7,258 nt of DNA. Origin: a bacterium. Lineage in GTDB: Bacteria > T1Sed10-126. The notes under the pieces are model-generated. The model was not told where the DNA came from, searched no databases, and was given only the letters and a program-made list of their open reading frames with translations. The stretch is from NCBI GenBank assembly GCA_003557545.1, contig PWOD01000084.1:1-7258 (forward strand), written 5' to 3'. Made by a program: the position numbers and the translations under genes. Of the stretch, positions 1 to 6,617 are shown one piece after another (within the stretch, counting starts at the first letter, position 1; each line of letters opens with the position of its first letter).

Positions 1-1
1 G

Positions 2-1627
2 ACTGATGATACGGTGACCATAGTTGCCGAGCCTCTGTACACCTGGTTTTTTGACGGTTGGACAGGAGATCTCAGTGGATCGGATACCACCGTTGAACTG
101 TTCGTCGAGGAGGATAAATCGTTTACAGCAAGCTTTTCAGAACATCTCACTTATGAACTGACCGTCGAGATTTTTGGTGAGGGTAAACTTTACGTTGGCG
201 ATGGCCTTGTTTCAGAAAAAGTTGTAGGTGATACCATTCAGGTGATAGCTGGTGATACAGCCTTCATTGAGGCCCATCCCGGTCAGTACTGGTTGTTCGA
301 ACAATGGGGAGGAGCCGTCTCCGGGACTGCTCCTGTTGTGCAGCTGTTTATTGATGCGGATACTGCGATCAGTGCCACCTTTGACCGTATCGTTTACACG
401 ACAAACTTCAGTATTGTCGGCGATGGACAGGTTGAAATCGAGGGTGACACGCTGGTTGGAGACGGGGATACGTTCAGCTCCGTTGCCGGTGAAACTATCG
501 CCCTGGCGGCGATACCCGGGGCCTACTCTTACTTTGACGAGTGGGTGGGTGATCTGAGTGGAATTGAGCCGGCGATTAATCTGTATGTGAATGCTCATCA
601 AACGGTTACCGCTGTTTTTGATACCTTCGGTTTTACGGCGATCAATCAACCATTTTCTGGTGCGCTTGTCGGGGAGACATTGACGATTGATTTTGATTAC
701 TATGGCCGTGTGGGGGATACATTACAGCTGGTCAGGGATGGAACCATGGTCCTGGGAACAGTTGCGTCTGAAGCTGGTGCGACTAATTTTGGAGAAACTA
801 TCGCCCAGGCGTTTGAAACTGAGGGCGCAGCTCAGTTGAGTTTTCAATATCTAACTAACGGGTTGTTGCTTGATTCAAGGGAAATAAAGGTTAATGTTCG
901 GCTGACTGAACTTTACAGTGATAGGTCGGATAGCATGAGTTTTGATGCGGGGAGGGTAATGTTGCAGTTCCCACAACCTACTGCCGTTACTGTTGATCTG
1001 CATCCATTGCTGGGTCCAAATCAATCTATCATTGGCCTGGCGAGTGATAAAGCTACCGGTAGATTTATTGAAAATCAGGTGGAGAGTACTGTGGTTGAGA
1101 TAAAATCTCCGAGTTTAACCGCCGGGGGTGGAACTGTCACGATAAGTTATTCGGATGTTGCTTCGGGGCTTACCGGATATGAGGATGATCTTCGTATATA
1201 TCGGCTGGACATGGAAAATGAAACGTGGTCAGATTCAGGCATTACTCATCTTCATGTGGACACCGCCGCCAAGACGGTCAGTGCGAATGTTAGGGAATTT
1301 TCAGTTCTCACCATTCTAAGCTCAGTGCCACTTGGTACCGTGGCTGATGAGATTGGAAAGGTTTATTCCTGGCCTAACCCTTACAGGGCCTCGAAACATG
1401 ATGAGATATTCTTTGCGATTCCTGATAGTTATGGGAATCGAGGAACGCTTGAGATTTATACTGTTACCGGCAGGCGTGTTTATTCTACAAGCTGGACCGA
1501 TGCTGATATAGTTGATCCGGCGAATAATGCTATCCGCTGGGTTCCCCGGCTGGCCAGTGGAACATATATTTATTTGCTGAAGGGTGGGGGCAAACTATCA
1601 AGTGAGACAATGACGATTATCCGTTGA
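2..1627 (+). CDS. Secreted/surface protein with InlB-like repeats and C-terminal sorting tail (5' partial)
   Basis: The frame is open from nt 2, so the true start lies upstream; 541 residues are visible. A GTG at nt 14 is an internal Val codon, because the residues before it continue the same repeat. Three copies of a roughly 80-residue beta repeat are marked by FDGWTGDLSG (nt 50-79), FEQWGGAVSG (nt 296-325) and FDEWVGDLSG (nt 533-562), each followed by an alternating hydrophobic strand ending in TASF, SATF or TAVF. This is the pattern of the divergent InlB B-repeat family. A beta-rich region without a recognised domain follows (about nt 630-1340). The last 90 residues (from about nt 1358) contain SWPNPYRAS, LEIYTVTGRRV and LASGTYIYLLK, matching FlgD-like/type IX-like C-terminal sorting domains. 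I infer an exported, cell-surface or released protein, acidic and low in cysteine. The ligand or enzymatic role cannot be told, because any catalytic part would lie upstream. Confidence 0.85.
   Translation, partial: TDDTVTIVAEPLYTWFFDGWTGDLSGSDTTVELFVEEDKSFTASFSEHLTYELTVEIFGEGKLYVGDGLVSEKVVGDTIQVIAGDTAFIEAHPGQYWLFEQWGGAVSGTAPVVQLFIDADTAISATFDRIVYTTNFSIVGDGQVEIEGDTLVGDGDTFSSVAGETIALAAIPGAYSYFDEWVGDLSGIEPAINLYVNAHQTVTAVFDTFGFTAINQPFSGALVGETLTIDFDYYGRVGDTLQLVRDGTMVLGTVASEAGATNFGETIAQAFETEGAAQLSFQYLTNGLLLDSREIKVNVRLTELYSDRSDSMSFDAGRVMLQFPQPTAVTVDLHPLLGPNQSIIGLASDKATGRFIENQVESTVVEIKSPSLTAGGGTVTISYSDVASGLTGYEDDLRIYRLDMENETWSDSGITHLHVDTAAKTVSANVREFSVLTILSSVPLGTVADEIGKVYSWPNPYRASKHDEIFFAIPDSYGNRGTLEIYTVTGRRVYSTSWTDADIVDPANNAIRWVPRLASGTYIYLLKGGGKLSSETMTIIR
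14..625 (+). repeat. Three tandem InlB-like protein repeats (first truncated at window edge)
   Basis: The aromatic-G/D-W-x-G-x-x-SG core recurs at nt 50, 296 and 533, a spacing of 82 and then 79 codons. Each unit also has a preceding V-A-G-D/E-T strand (nt about 245-260 and 485-500) and a trailing A-x-F strand. The units have diverged at both DNA and protein level, so this is an old protein-domain repeat and not a recent DNA duplication. More units probably lie upstream of the window. Confidence 0.75.
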
Positions 1628-1645
1628 TTCGCTGGAAAGAGCAAT

Positions 1646-1683
1646 CAGCCCCGGGCTTAGTCCGGTAACTCTGCTGTTTTTAT
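1646..1683 (+). terminator. Possible weak intrinsic terminator after the surface-protein gene
   Basis: Nineteen nt after the stop, CCGGGC (nt 1651-1656) can pair with GTCCGG (nt 1660-1665) over a 3-nt loop, with one G-T pair. Outside it, CAGC (nt 1646-1649) can pair with GCTG (nt 1673-1676), and a run of five T follows at once (nt 1677-1681). The location fits a terminator. The interrupted outer stem and short T-run make it a weak one. Confidence 0.35.
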
Positions 1684-1880
1684 TTGCTGAGGTAAATTTT
1701 TTAGTGATAAAAATTTTCTGGACCCGGTTGAGTCATTTGCCCGATAGCGATAATTCGTAATGATGATCTACTGGCCCCTTGATGTCCATCAATCCTTGAA
1801 AATTTTCTGCTGCCAATTTATCGGGGAAAGTTGTATGAAGAGTTAAACTGTTTGACTGGTTTGTTTGGACTGGCTAAGAT

Positions 1881-1931
1881 ATTTCTCGAGTTGACAAAAT
1901 AATCAGCATGGTAATTATTTTATCGAGAAAT
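1881..1931 (+). repeat. Composite inverted repeat (long stem-loop) upstream of recQ
   Basis: An outer perfect 9-bp arm pair, ATTTCTCGA (nt 1881-1889) and TCGAGAAAT (nt 1923-1931), encloses an inner perfect 8-bp pair, AAAATAAT (nt 1896-1903) and ATTATTTT (nt 1914-1921), around a 10-nt loop. The two stems are separated by 6 nt on the left and 1 nt on the right. The element ends 26 nt before the recQ start. It may be an operator, a transcript hairpin in the leader, or a small repeat element; no T-run follows directly. Confidence 0.6.
1891..1918 (+). promoter_or_regulatory. Candidate sigma-70-type promoter for recQ
   Basis: A perfect -35 hexamer TTGACA (nt 1891-1896) is followed after 16 bp by AATTAT (nt 1913-1918), four of six matches to the -10 consensus. 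It lies 40 nt before the recQ ATG. Both hexamers lie inside the composite inverted repeat: the -35 overlaps the internal loop and the -10 the inner right arm. Transcription start has not been shown. Confidence 0.45.
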
Positions 1932-1957
1932 TAAATACGGATAGTGGAGGTTTATTG

Positions 1958-3775
1958 ATGGACCAGTCAAACATTGAGACAACAGATCTAATGTTAAATT
2001 GTTTGAAAACTCATTGGGGATTAGAGAGTTTTTATCCCTATCAAAAACAGGTAATCCAGGGAATTGTTTCGGGGCGTGATACTGTTACTGTGGTTTCTAC
2101 CGGAGGGGGTAAATCGTTATGTTATCAGCTTCCGGCAGTGATTCAAAAGCGGACTGGAGTGGTTATTTCGCCACTTATTTCATTGATGCATGATCAGGTC
2201 CAGGGGCTGAGGGAGATGGGGATAAACAGCGCTTTTATTAATTCTACTCTTGATCAAAGAGAGCGAGAACTGGTCTGGTATGAAGTTCAACAGGGTAAGC
2301 TTGATTTACTTTACATTGCTCCTGAACGGCTTAATTCCCGGGGAACAATTGACCGGTTGAAGAAGCTTCGCCCGGCATATTTTGTGATTGATGAGGCCCA
2401 TTGCATTAGTCAGTGGGGACATGATTTCAGGGAGGCCTACCGGCGGTTAGATCGCTTGAAAAAACAGTTTCCAAAGATAGCTGTGCATGCTTTTACTGCG
2501 ACTGCAACTCCGGCGGTACAGAAGGACATCATCGATCAGTTATCTCTGGAACAACCAGTTGTTACGGTTGGTGATGTTGATCGTGAAAATCTTACTTATC
2601 GTGTTAAACCCCGCAAAAACTTAAAAAAACAGATTTTAAGAGTTTTAAAACAACATCCTGGTGAGGCGGGGATTATTTATTGTTTGCGCCGTCGGGATGT
2701 CGATAAAATTAGTGAAATGATAGAGAATGCCGGTTATAATGTGCTGCCTTATCATGCGGGTTTGGCGGATGATGTACGCCATTATAATCAGGAACAGTTT
2801 CAGAAAGAAAAGGTTGATATTATAGTTGCGACTGTTGCCTTTGGTATGGGTATAGATCGGGCAAACATTCGTTTTGTGATCCATGCCGCCATGCCCAAGA
2901 CCATGGAACATTATCAACAGGAAACAGGCCGGGCCGGTCGTGATGGGGAGCCGGCAGAGGCTGTGCTGTTTTTTGGCGGGAATGATTACTATACCTGGAA
3001 GAATCTGTTATCTGACTCGTCACATCGGGAAGTCATGTTGAAAAAGTTGAGCAATGTCTATAGCTTTTGCTATGAACCGTTCTGCCGGCACCGATTTCTT
3101 ACCGAATATTTCGGGCAGAATTATGGGCAGGATAGCTGTGATAGTTGTGATTACTGCCTGGGTGAACTGGAAATGGTGGAGCAACCGCTTGTTCTGGCAC
3201 AGAAGATTATTTCCTGTGTGGCCCGTTTGGGAGAGAGATATGGTTCTGTATATACTGCAGATGTTTTACTGGGATCAACCCGGAGCCGGATTAAAAAATC
3301 TGGCCATGATCGGCTGTCAACTCATGGATTACTTTCTGACAGGAGCCAGAAGTTTATTGTTCATATGATCGATCAGTTGGTAGGACAGGATTATTTATTG
3401 AAAATTGGGGAGCATCCGGTATTGAAACTAACGCCAAAGAGCTGGCGGGTGCTGCGCGGGGAGGAAACTCCTGTGCTGATGAAAACTGTTGAGAAAACAA
3501 CCGGCCGAAAAACTTCCAGTAAAAAGCCAGCTGTTCTGGAAGAAGAAGAGAGAGAATTGTTTGAAAAGCTCAGACAGTTGCGGATGGAGCTGGCAACTGA
3601 AAAAAATCTCCCCGCCTATATGATTTTTCCAGATCGTAGTCTGCGAGAGATGGCGACCGTTAAACCTCAAAATTTAGATGAATTTGCTGAAATAAATGGA
3701 GTAGGGGAGGTGAAATTAGCCAGTTATGGAGAGCAGTTTATTGAGCTTATCGGGAACTGGTCGGAGAAAAATTAA
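1958..3775 (+). CDS. recQ: ATP-dependent DNA helicase RecQ
   Basis: A 3'-to-5' superfamily 2 helicase acting on recombination and stalled-fork intermediates in the cytoplasm. The ATG at nt 1958 gives 605 residues, close to the 609 of E. coli RecQ; GGAGG (nt 1946-1950) sits 7 nt before it. A TTG three bases upstream would leave only 4 nt and is less likely. All core motifs are present: Q29 of motif 0 (FYPYQ), Walker A TGGGKS (residues 48-53), DEAHCISQWGHDFR (145-158, including the aromatic-rich loop), TATATP (180-185), ATVAFGMGID (291-300) and QQETGRAGRDG (320-330). The zinc site is C376, C394, C397 and C400, with the normal CxxCxxC spacing. An RQC winged helix (about 410-500) and an HRDC domain (about 530-602) complete it. 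It appears monocistronic, with its own promoter, and faces a convergent gene downstream. Nothing is truncated. Confidence 0.97.
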   Translation: MDQSNIETTDLMLNCLKTHWGLESFYPYQKQVIQGIVSGRDTVTVVSTGGGKSLCYQLPAVIQKRTGVVISPLISLMHDQVQGLREMGINSAFINSTLDQRERELVWYEVQQGKLDLLYIAPERLNSRGTIDRLKKLRPAYFVIDEAHCISQWGHDFREAYRRLDRLKKQFPKIAVHAFTATATPAVQKDIIDQLSLEQPVVTVGDVDRENLTYRVKPRKNLKKQILRVLKQHPGEAGIIYCLRRRDVDKISEMIENAGYNVLPYHAGLADDVRHYNQEQFQKEKVDIIVATVAFGMGIDRANIRFVIHAAMPKTMEHYQQETGRAGRDGEPAEAVLFFGGNDYYTWKNLLSDSSHREVMLKKLSNVYSFCYEPFCRHRFLTEYFGQNYGQDSCDSCDYCLGELEMVEQPLVLAQKIISCVARLGERYGSVYTADVLLGSTRSRIKKSGHDRLSTHGLLSDRSQKFIVHMIDQLVGQDYLLKIGEHPVLKLTPKSWRVLRGEETPVLMKTVEKTTGRKTSSKKPAVLEEEERELFEKLRQLRMELATEKNLPAYMIFPDRSLREMATVKPQNLDEFAEINGVGEVKLASYGEQFIELIGNWSEKN

Positions 3776-3914
3776 CTGTTTCAGATTATTAAACAGACCG
3801 TGTGTCGGCGGGGCATGTCGGAGGGATGTTGAGGTTTTACAAGAAGCCAGAAGACTGTCCTGAAAAATTCGGTATGATTAAAGTTCAGGGGGTCGGGGAT
3901 TATCGGCATCCAGC
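3776..3914. other. Convergent intergenic region with weak inverted repeats
   Basis: Both recQ and the split-barrel gene end here. CTGTTT (nt 3776-3781) and AAACAG (nt 3791-3796) form a 6-bp inverted repeat starting right after the recQ stop. CCTGAA (nt 3859-3864) and TTCAGG (nt 3884-3889) form a second with a 19-nt loop. Neither is followed by a clear T-run on the relevant strand, so I do not call either an intrinsic terminator. Confidence 0.4.
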
Positions 3915-4295
3915 TCAGGCATCTCCTACCAGTGGCCGTTGTTTTTCCAGTTTAAAGTAGACAACCTGTTTGTTGGTGAAATCTTCTGAATCCTCATTAG
4001 ATTTACGACGTAGCTGCTTAATCGTCGCGGGCGAGCTATCTTCGGCGGTTTTCTTGAGATAAAGTCTTTTCCCACGGTAACCCTGTCCGTCCTCAATGAA
4101 AAGGTAGGCAGCATGAGGGTTGGATTGAATATTATTGTAGCTCAAACGGCTGGTCATAATAAAGGCCAGAACAGTATCATCTTCTTCAGGAAAATGGGGT
4201 CGAGCATAAATGGCTGAATTTACCTGTCCGTGATTATCAGCTGTGGATAGTACTCCTGTGCCAGCGGTTTGTTCGAAATATTTTTTTAACGTCAT
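3915..4295 (-). CDS. Pyridoxamine 5'-phosphate oxidase-like split-barrel protein
   Basis: A 126-residue protein that resembles the small single-domain pyridoxamine-phosphate-oxidase-like (FMN-binding split barrel) family. What I see: an N-terminal helix MTLKKYFEQ, a strand GTGVLSTAD (12-20), the segment SAIYARPHF (27-35), a strand TVLAFIMTSRLSYNNIQSNP (41-60), HAAYLFIEDG (61-70) and GKRLYLK (75-81). The order of a strand with variable substrate-like residues, then R-L-x-x-N-I-x-x-N-P-H-A-A-Y, is typical of this family. A strong ribosome site, GGGAGGA (complement of nt 4302-4308), lies 6 nt from the ATG. Members are often annotated as oxidases, but many bind FMN, F420 or heme with unknown substrates. 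With a C-terminus this short and no vitamin B6 genes nearby, I would not claim true PdxH activity. It is transcribed apart from, but in the same direction as, umuDC. Confidence 0.8.
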   Translation of the reverse strand: MTLKKYFEQTAGTGVLSTADNHGQVNSAIYARPHFPEEDDTVLAFIMTSRLSYNNIQSNPHAAYLFIEDGQGYRGKRLYLKKTAEDSSPATIKQLRRKSNEDSEDFTNKQVVYFKLEKQRPLVGDA

Positions 4296-4642
4296 GAGTA
4301 TTCCTCCCGGATAAATTTCGATTTATTTTCCTGATTTTTATCAGAAACAGCCTGAAACCGCTGATGGATATTGGATTGATTTTTAGTTTCGAATATAGTT
4401 GAACTCCGATCGGTGGCGAATAATTAGATAAATCAAAAGATTGTTGATAATACTGACAGAATTCAATTTAATCGGCAACTATGATTAAACAACAATTTAT
4501 TCATCAGAATAGTACTACTATAGCAAAATAACAGGAGTTCTTTCAAGTATAATCAGGAATTTGTGCGGACAAGCTGAAGTGATTACTGTTCAGCTATCTG
4601 GACCGCTAGATTTATAACAAGTGAGGAATTTGTAGGGAACTG
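4296..4642. other. Intergenic region between split-barrel gene and umuC (347 nt)
   Basis: An AT-rich gap that should contain the leader and promoter of the split-barrel gene (minus strand) and the 3' end of the umuDC transcript. I see two stem-loops: CTGAT-TTTT-ATCAG (nt 4331-4344), and a longer one at nt 4565-4606. On the minus strand TATATT (complement of nt 4392-4397) could serve as a -10, but its -35 match is poor. An 8-bp palindrome, CCGATCGG, lies at nt 4406-4413. The only notable short ATG frame (nt 4481, 16 codons, plus strand) has no ribosome site. I see no RNA gene or mobile-element end. Confidence 0.55.
4565..4606. repeat. Stem-loop downstream of umuC
   Basis: AGCTGAA (nt 4572-4578) and TTCAGCT (nt 4589-4595) form a perfect 7-bp stem with a 10-nt loop. 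GCGG (nt 4565-4568) and CCGC (nt 4603-4606) can extend it across unequal internal loops. It lies 37 nt past the umuC stop in the direction of transcription. There is no T-run on the minus strand after it, so it could be an mRNA 3'-end structure or factor-dependent stop and not a textbook terminator. Confidence 0.4.
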
Positions 4643-5905
4643 TTAGTGGGAGTTGGCTACCGGTAGTTGTTGCCAGGAGGTGGTATAGCGATTAGAAAGG
4701 TACTGGCGTTTCATTCGCCAGTCCGGGTCGATTCCTTCCCCCAGCAGTTTGATAGTATTTTTTCCCATGTCGCCATTGATTGTGTCGACCAGGCGGGAGA
4801 TCTGTTGATGGTTTTTGGAACTATCTGTCAGGAGATTTTTTTGTAGAGCATCATCGCTGATAAGTTGACGAAGAATCACACCACATTTTCCATAGGAAAT
4901 ATCTGGCAGATAGATTTTTTTTAAGCAGTTGATTGCTCCAGAGGCCAGTTGATGATCGGCCCGGACCGGGTCAAGAAAGTTATGTTCTGTGGAATTGAAA
5001 AACTTTTTGTTTTGGATAAACAGTTCAAGTTTCCCGGTGAACATGTTGAGTTTTCTCAGTCGGTGTCCCGCGTCACTGGCATAGTGGATAACTGCTTGTT
5101 TTAAATCTGAATAGTTAGAGCTGGGCCGGCAAAACATTCGAGAACAGATGATCTGACGGGGTGGGAGTTTGCTCTGTTCAAGGGGGAAACAGCGGACCCC
5201 TTTGAGTTCTTGCTGGCAGCCAAGACCATCTACAGTAAGATTTTTTCTCACCCAGCCCGGGGGAGCATTTTTAAATGCCAGGGCAGAGCTGTACCCGGCG
5301 CCAATAGATTTTTTGCTATAAGCAGGCCCGATACCCCAGACCTGATCGATTTTAATTTTTGACAGGATAGTGTCAATATCTGCCCAGGTCTCAGTGTTTT
5401 GAATCGGGTCATGGTCTGTTTTTTTGGCAATATGCATGGCTATTTTAGTGAGAGTTTTGGTCGGTCCGACACCAATGGAGACTGGAAGTCCGAGGAATTT
5501 TTTTATTTGAAACTTAAGCCTCCGGAGCTGTTTTTGAAGCTGATCGGGGGATTTTTTGGGGAGTTCAACAAAATATTCATCGATTGAGTATTGCTCAACC
5601 CGGGGAAAATATTCAGAAAGCAGTGTCTGCATTCGTCGAGCCATATCACCATACAGGGTATAATTACTGGACCGGACAGTAATATTTTTTTGTTGTATTG
5701 TCTTTTTAGCTTTGAAATAGGGGGTACCCATCTTTAAACCAAGCTGTTTAGCTTCGTTAGAGCGGGAGATGATGCAGCCATCGTTGTTGGAAAGGACTAC
5801 GGCGGGACGATTCTGAAGAGCTGGTTGGAAGACTCGCTCACATGAAACATAGAAATTATCACAGTCTATCAGGGCCAGCAGTTTGTTCTGGTTATTAGAC
5901 TGCAT
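4643..5905 (-). CDS. umuC: DNA polymerase V catalytic subunit UmuC (Y-family translesion polymerase)
   Basis: The catalytic subunit that copies past DNA lesions when bound to processed UmuD. From the ATG at nt 5905 it has 420 residues, against 422 in E. coli. Motifs: LIDCDNFYVSCE (catalytic D14, steric-gate-type Y19), NNDGCIISRSNEAK (40-53), YSIDEYFVEL (D109 and E110), GPTKTLTKIA (147-156), the helix-hairpin-helix WGIGPAYSKKS (190-200), and little-finger residues QIICSRMF (251-258). The C-terminus (about 370-420) is a DUF4113-type tail with WRMKRQYLSNRYTTSW. The open frame extends 34 codons upstream to nt 6007, but that start lies inside umuD and has no homologous sequence, so nt 5905 is preferred. 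It overlaps umuD by 11 nt with only a weak ribosome site, suggesting translational coupling. The expected clamp-binding QLxLF near residue 355 is degenerate (QKNLL). Confidence 0.95.
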   Translation of the reverse strand: MQSNNQNKLLALIDCDNFYVSCERVFQPALQNRPAVVLSNNDGCIISRSNEAKQLGLKMGTPYFKAKKTIQQKNITVRSSNYTLYGDMARRMQTLLSEYFPRVEQYSIDEYFVELPKKSPDQLQKQLRRLKFQIKKFLGLPVSIGVGPTKTLTKIAMHIAKKTDHDPIQNTETWADIDTILSKIKIDQVWGIGPAYSKKSIGAGYSSALAFKNAPPGWVRKNLTVDGLGCQQELKGVRCFPLEQSKLPPRQIICSRMFCRPSSNYSDLKQAVIHYASDAGHRLRKLNMFTGKLELFIQNKKFFNSTEHNFLDPVRADHQLASGAINCLKKIYLPDISYGKCGVILRQLISDDALQKNLLTDSSKNHQQISRLVDTINGDMGKNTIKLLGEGIDPDWRMKRQYLSNRYTTSWQQLPVANSH

Positions 5906-6332
5906 GGATAACGCTGGTGACAACTCCCCAGATTCGAAAATCGTTCTGTTGATCGATTGTAATAGGTTCGTAGTTAGAATTTTCCGGTTGAAGAGAAGGT
6001 TTACCATGTTTGATACGGAGACGTTTGACGCTGAGCTCTCCGTCTATAACAGCGATCACTATTTTACCATCGCGGGCTTCTAAAGAGCGGTCTACGACAA
6101 GAATGTCCTGATCATGGATACCGGCATTCTGCATTGAATCGCCGGATACTCTAACAAAAAAGGTGGCCGCGGGATTTTTAATTAGATGATCGTTTAAATC
6201 AAGCTGAGCTTCTATATAATCTTCAGCCGGGGAGGGAAATCCGGCGGGGCAGGAGGCTTCAGCCAGTGGAAGTTCAAGTTTTTTTTCGGTGGTAGCCGTT
6301 AAAATCTGACTGACAATTGTTTTTTCGGTCAT
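5895..6332 (-). CDS. umuD: UmuD, self-cleaving accessory subunit of DNA polymerase V
   Basis: A 145-residue LexA-like S24 peptidase-fold protein that cleaves itself on the RecA filament to yield UmuD', the partner of UmuC. The predicted cleavage site is A30-G31 in CPAGFPSPAEDYIE; E. coli UmuD has Cys-Gly here. The nucleophile is S66 in SGDSM and the general base K103 in SVKRL, 37 residues apart as in E. coli (S60, K97). The conserved end FRIWGVVTSVIHAV is intact. There is no helix-turn-helix DNA-binding domain, which separates it from LexA. AAGGGAGA (complement of nt 6341-6348) sits 8 nt before the ATG, a good ribosome site. It is the first gene of a umuDC operon transcribed away from ligA. 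Confidence 0.95.
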   Translation of the reverse strand: MTEKTIVSQILTATTEKKLELPLAEASCPAGFPSPAEDYIEAQLDLNDHLIKNPAATFFVRVSGDSMQNAGIHDQDILVVDRSLEARDGKIVIAVIDGELSVKRLRIKHGKPSLQPENSNYEPITIDQQNDFRIWGVVTSVIHAV

Positions 6333-6617
6333 CGATCGATTCTCCCTTGAAGATTGCTATTAATGATCTATTAGTTTAGCAGATTTAAGGGGGAAGAACT
6401 ATGGTTTTTAATAGTGGTAATTTAACAATTGTTTTGTTGGAATGGTTGATTATAAGATAGAAACAGATTGTTTTTGATGATTGTTAACTGTTTAATAATT
6501 GGCACAGATATATTAATATTTCAGCAGTTGTTCTGGTTTGTTAGCGATTTTTCTAAGAGTGATTGATTTAACCAATAAAAATTAGAAAAAAATAGAGAGA
6601 TTAAAGGTGTTTGTATT
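6333..6617. other. Divergent umuD / ligA control region (285 nt)
   Basis: A strongly AT-rich stretch with several palindromes: AACAATTGTT (nt 6424-6433), ATATTAATAT (nt 6510-6519) and the wider inverted pair AAACAG (nt 6461-6466) and CTGTTT (nt 6488-6493). The ACAATTGT core of the first occurs again inside the umuD coding start (nt 6313-6320). I found no CTGT-N8-ACAG (E. coli type) or GAAC-N4-GTTC (Bacillus type) LexA box. No coding frame is supported here. Confidence 0.5.
6449..6456. promoter_or_regulatory. Overlapping divergent -10 elements in the umuD-ligA intergenic region
   Basis: The minus strand reads a perfect TATAAT (complement of nt 6449-6454), placed to serve umuD with a leader of about 110 nt. 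The plus strand reads TATAAG (nt 6451-6456) towards ligA, with TTGTTT at nt 6429-6434 and a 16-bp spacer. The -35 for umuD (around nt 6472-6477) is poor, as expected for a promoter needing activation or having a weak basal -35. These are matches to consensus only. Confidence 0.3.

Larger units (their letters stand above)
1628..1957. other. Intergenic region between surface-protein gene and recQ (330 nt)
   Basis: There is no convincing gene here. The left end holds the weak terminator-like hairpin. The middle is AT-rich and contains an 11-bp direct repeat, AAAATTTTCTG, at nt 1710-1720 and 1799-1809. Near recQ there is an imperfect direct repeat, TTTGACTGG (nt 1851-1859) and TTTGGACTGG (nt 1864-1873), then the inverted-repeat/promoter element at nt 1881-1931. 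A 28-codon ATG frame (nt 1760-1846) has no ribosome binding site or recognisable content and I do not call it a gene. Confidence 0.6.

Noticed and set aside
1569-1690. 12-bp direct repeat TTTATTTGCTGA at nt 1569-1580 and 1679-1690
   Set aside because: One copy is coding and the other intergenic, flanks do not match, and no mobile-element end or duplicated gene is present; probably chance.
1760-1846. 28-codon ATG frame upstream of recQ
   Set aside because: No ribosome binding site, no recognisable composition; expected by chance in an intergenic region of this length.
3776-3796. CTGTTT...AAACAG after recQ as a LexA (SOS) box
   Set aside because: The spacing CTGT-N13-ACAG does not match the E. 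coli box (N8), and it lies downstream of both convergent genes, not at a promoter.
3915-4295. Calling the split-barrel gene pdxH (true pyridoxamine-phosphate oxidase)
   Set aside because: At 126 residues it is much shorter than PdxH (about 200 or more) and lacks its C-terminal region; only family-level assignment is justified.
4481-4531. 16-codon ATG frame (plus strand) in the gap before umuC
   Set aside because: No Shine-Dalgarno and too short to support.
5906-6007. Longer umuC start at nt 6007 adding 34 residues
   Set aside because: It would lie wholly inside umuD and the extra residues have no Y-family character; the catalytic motif begins properly after the ATG at nt 5905.
5895-6332. 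umuD gene read as LexA repressor
   Set aside because: The protein lacks an N-terminal helix-turn-helix domain and is directly followed by umuC; its length and sequence match UmuD.
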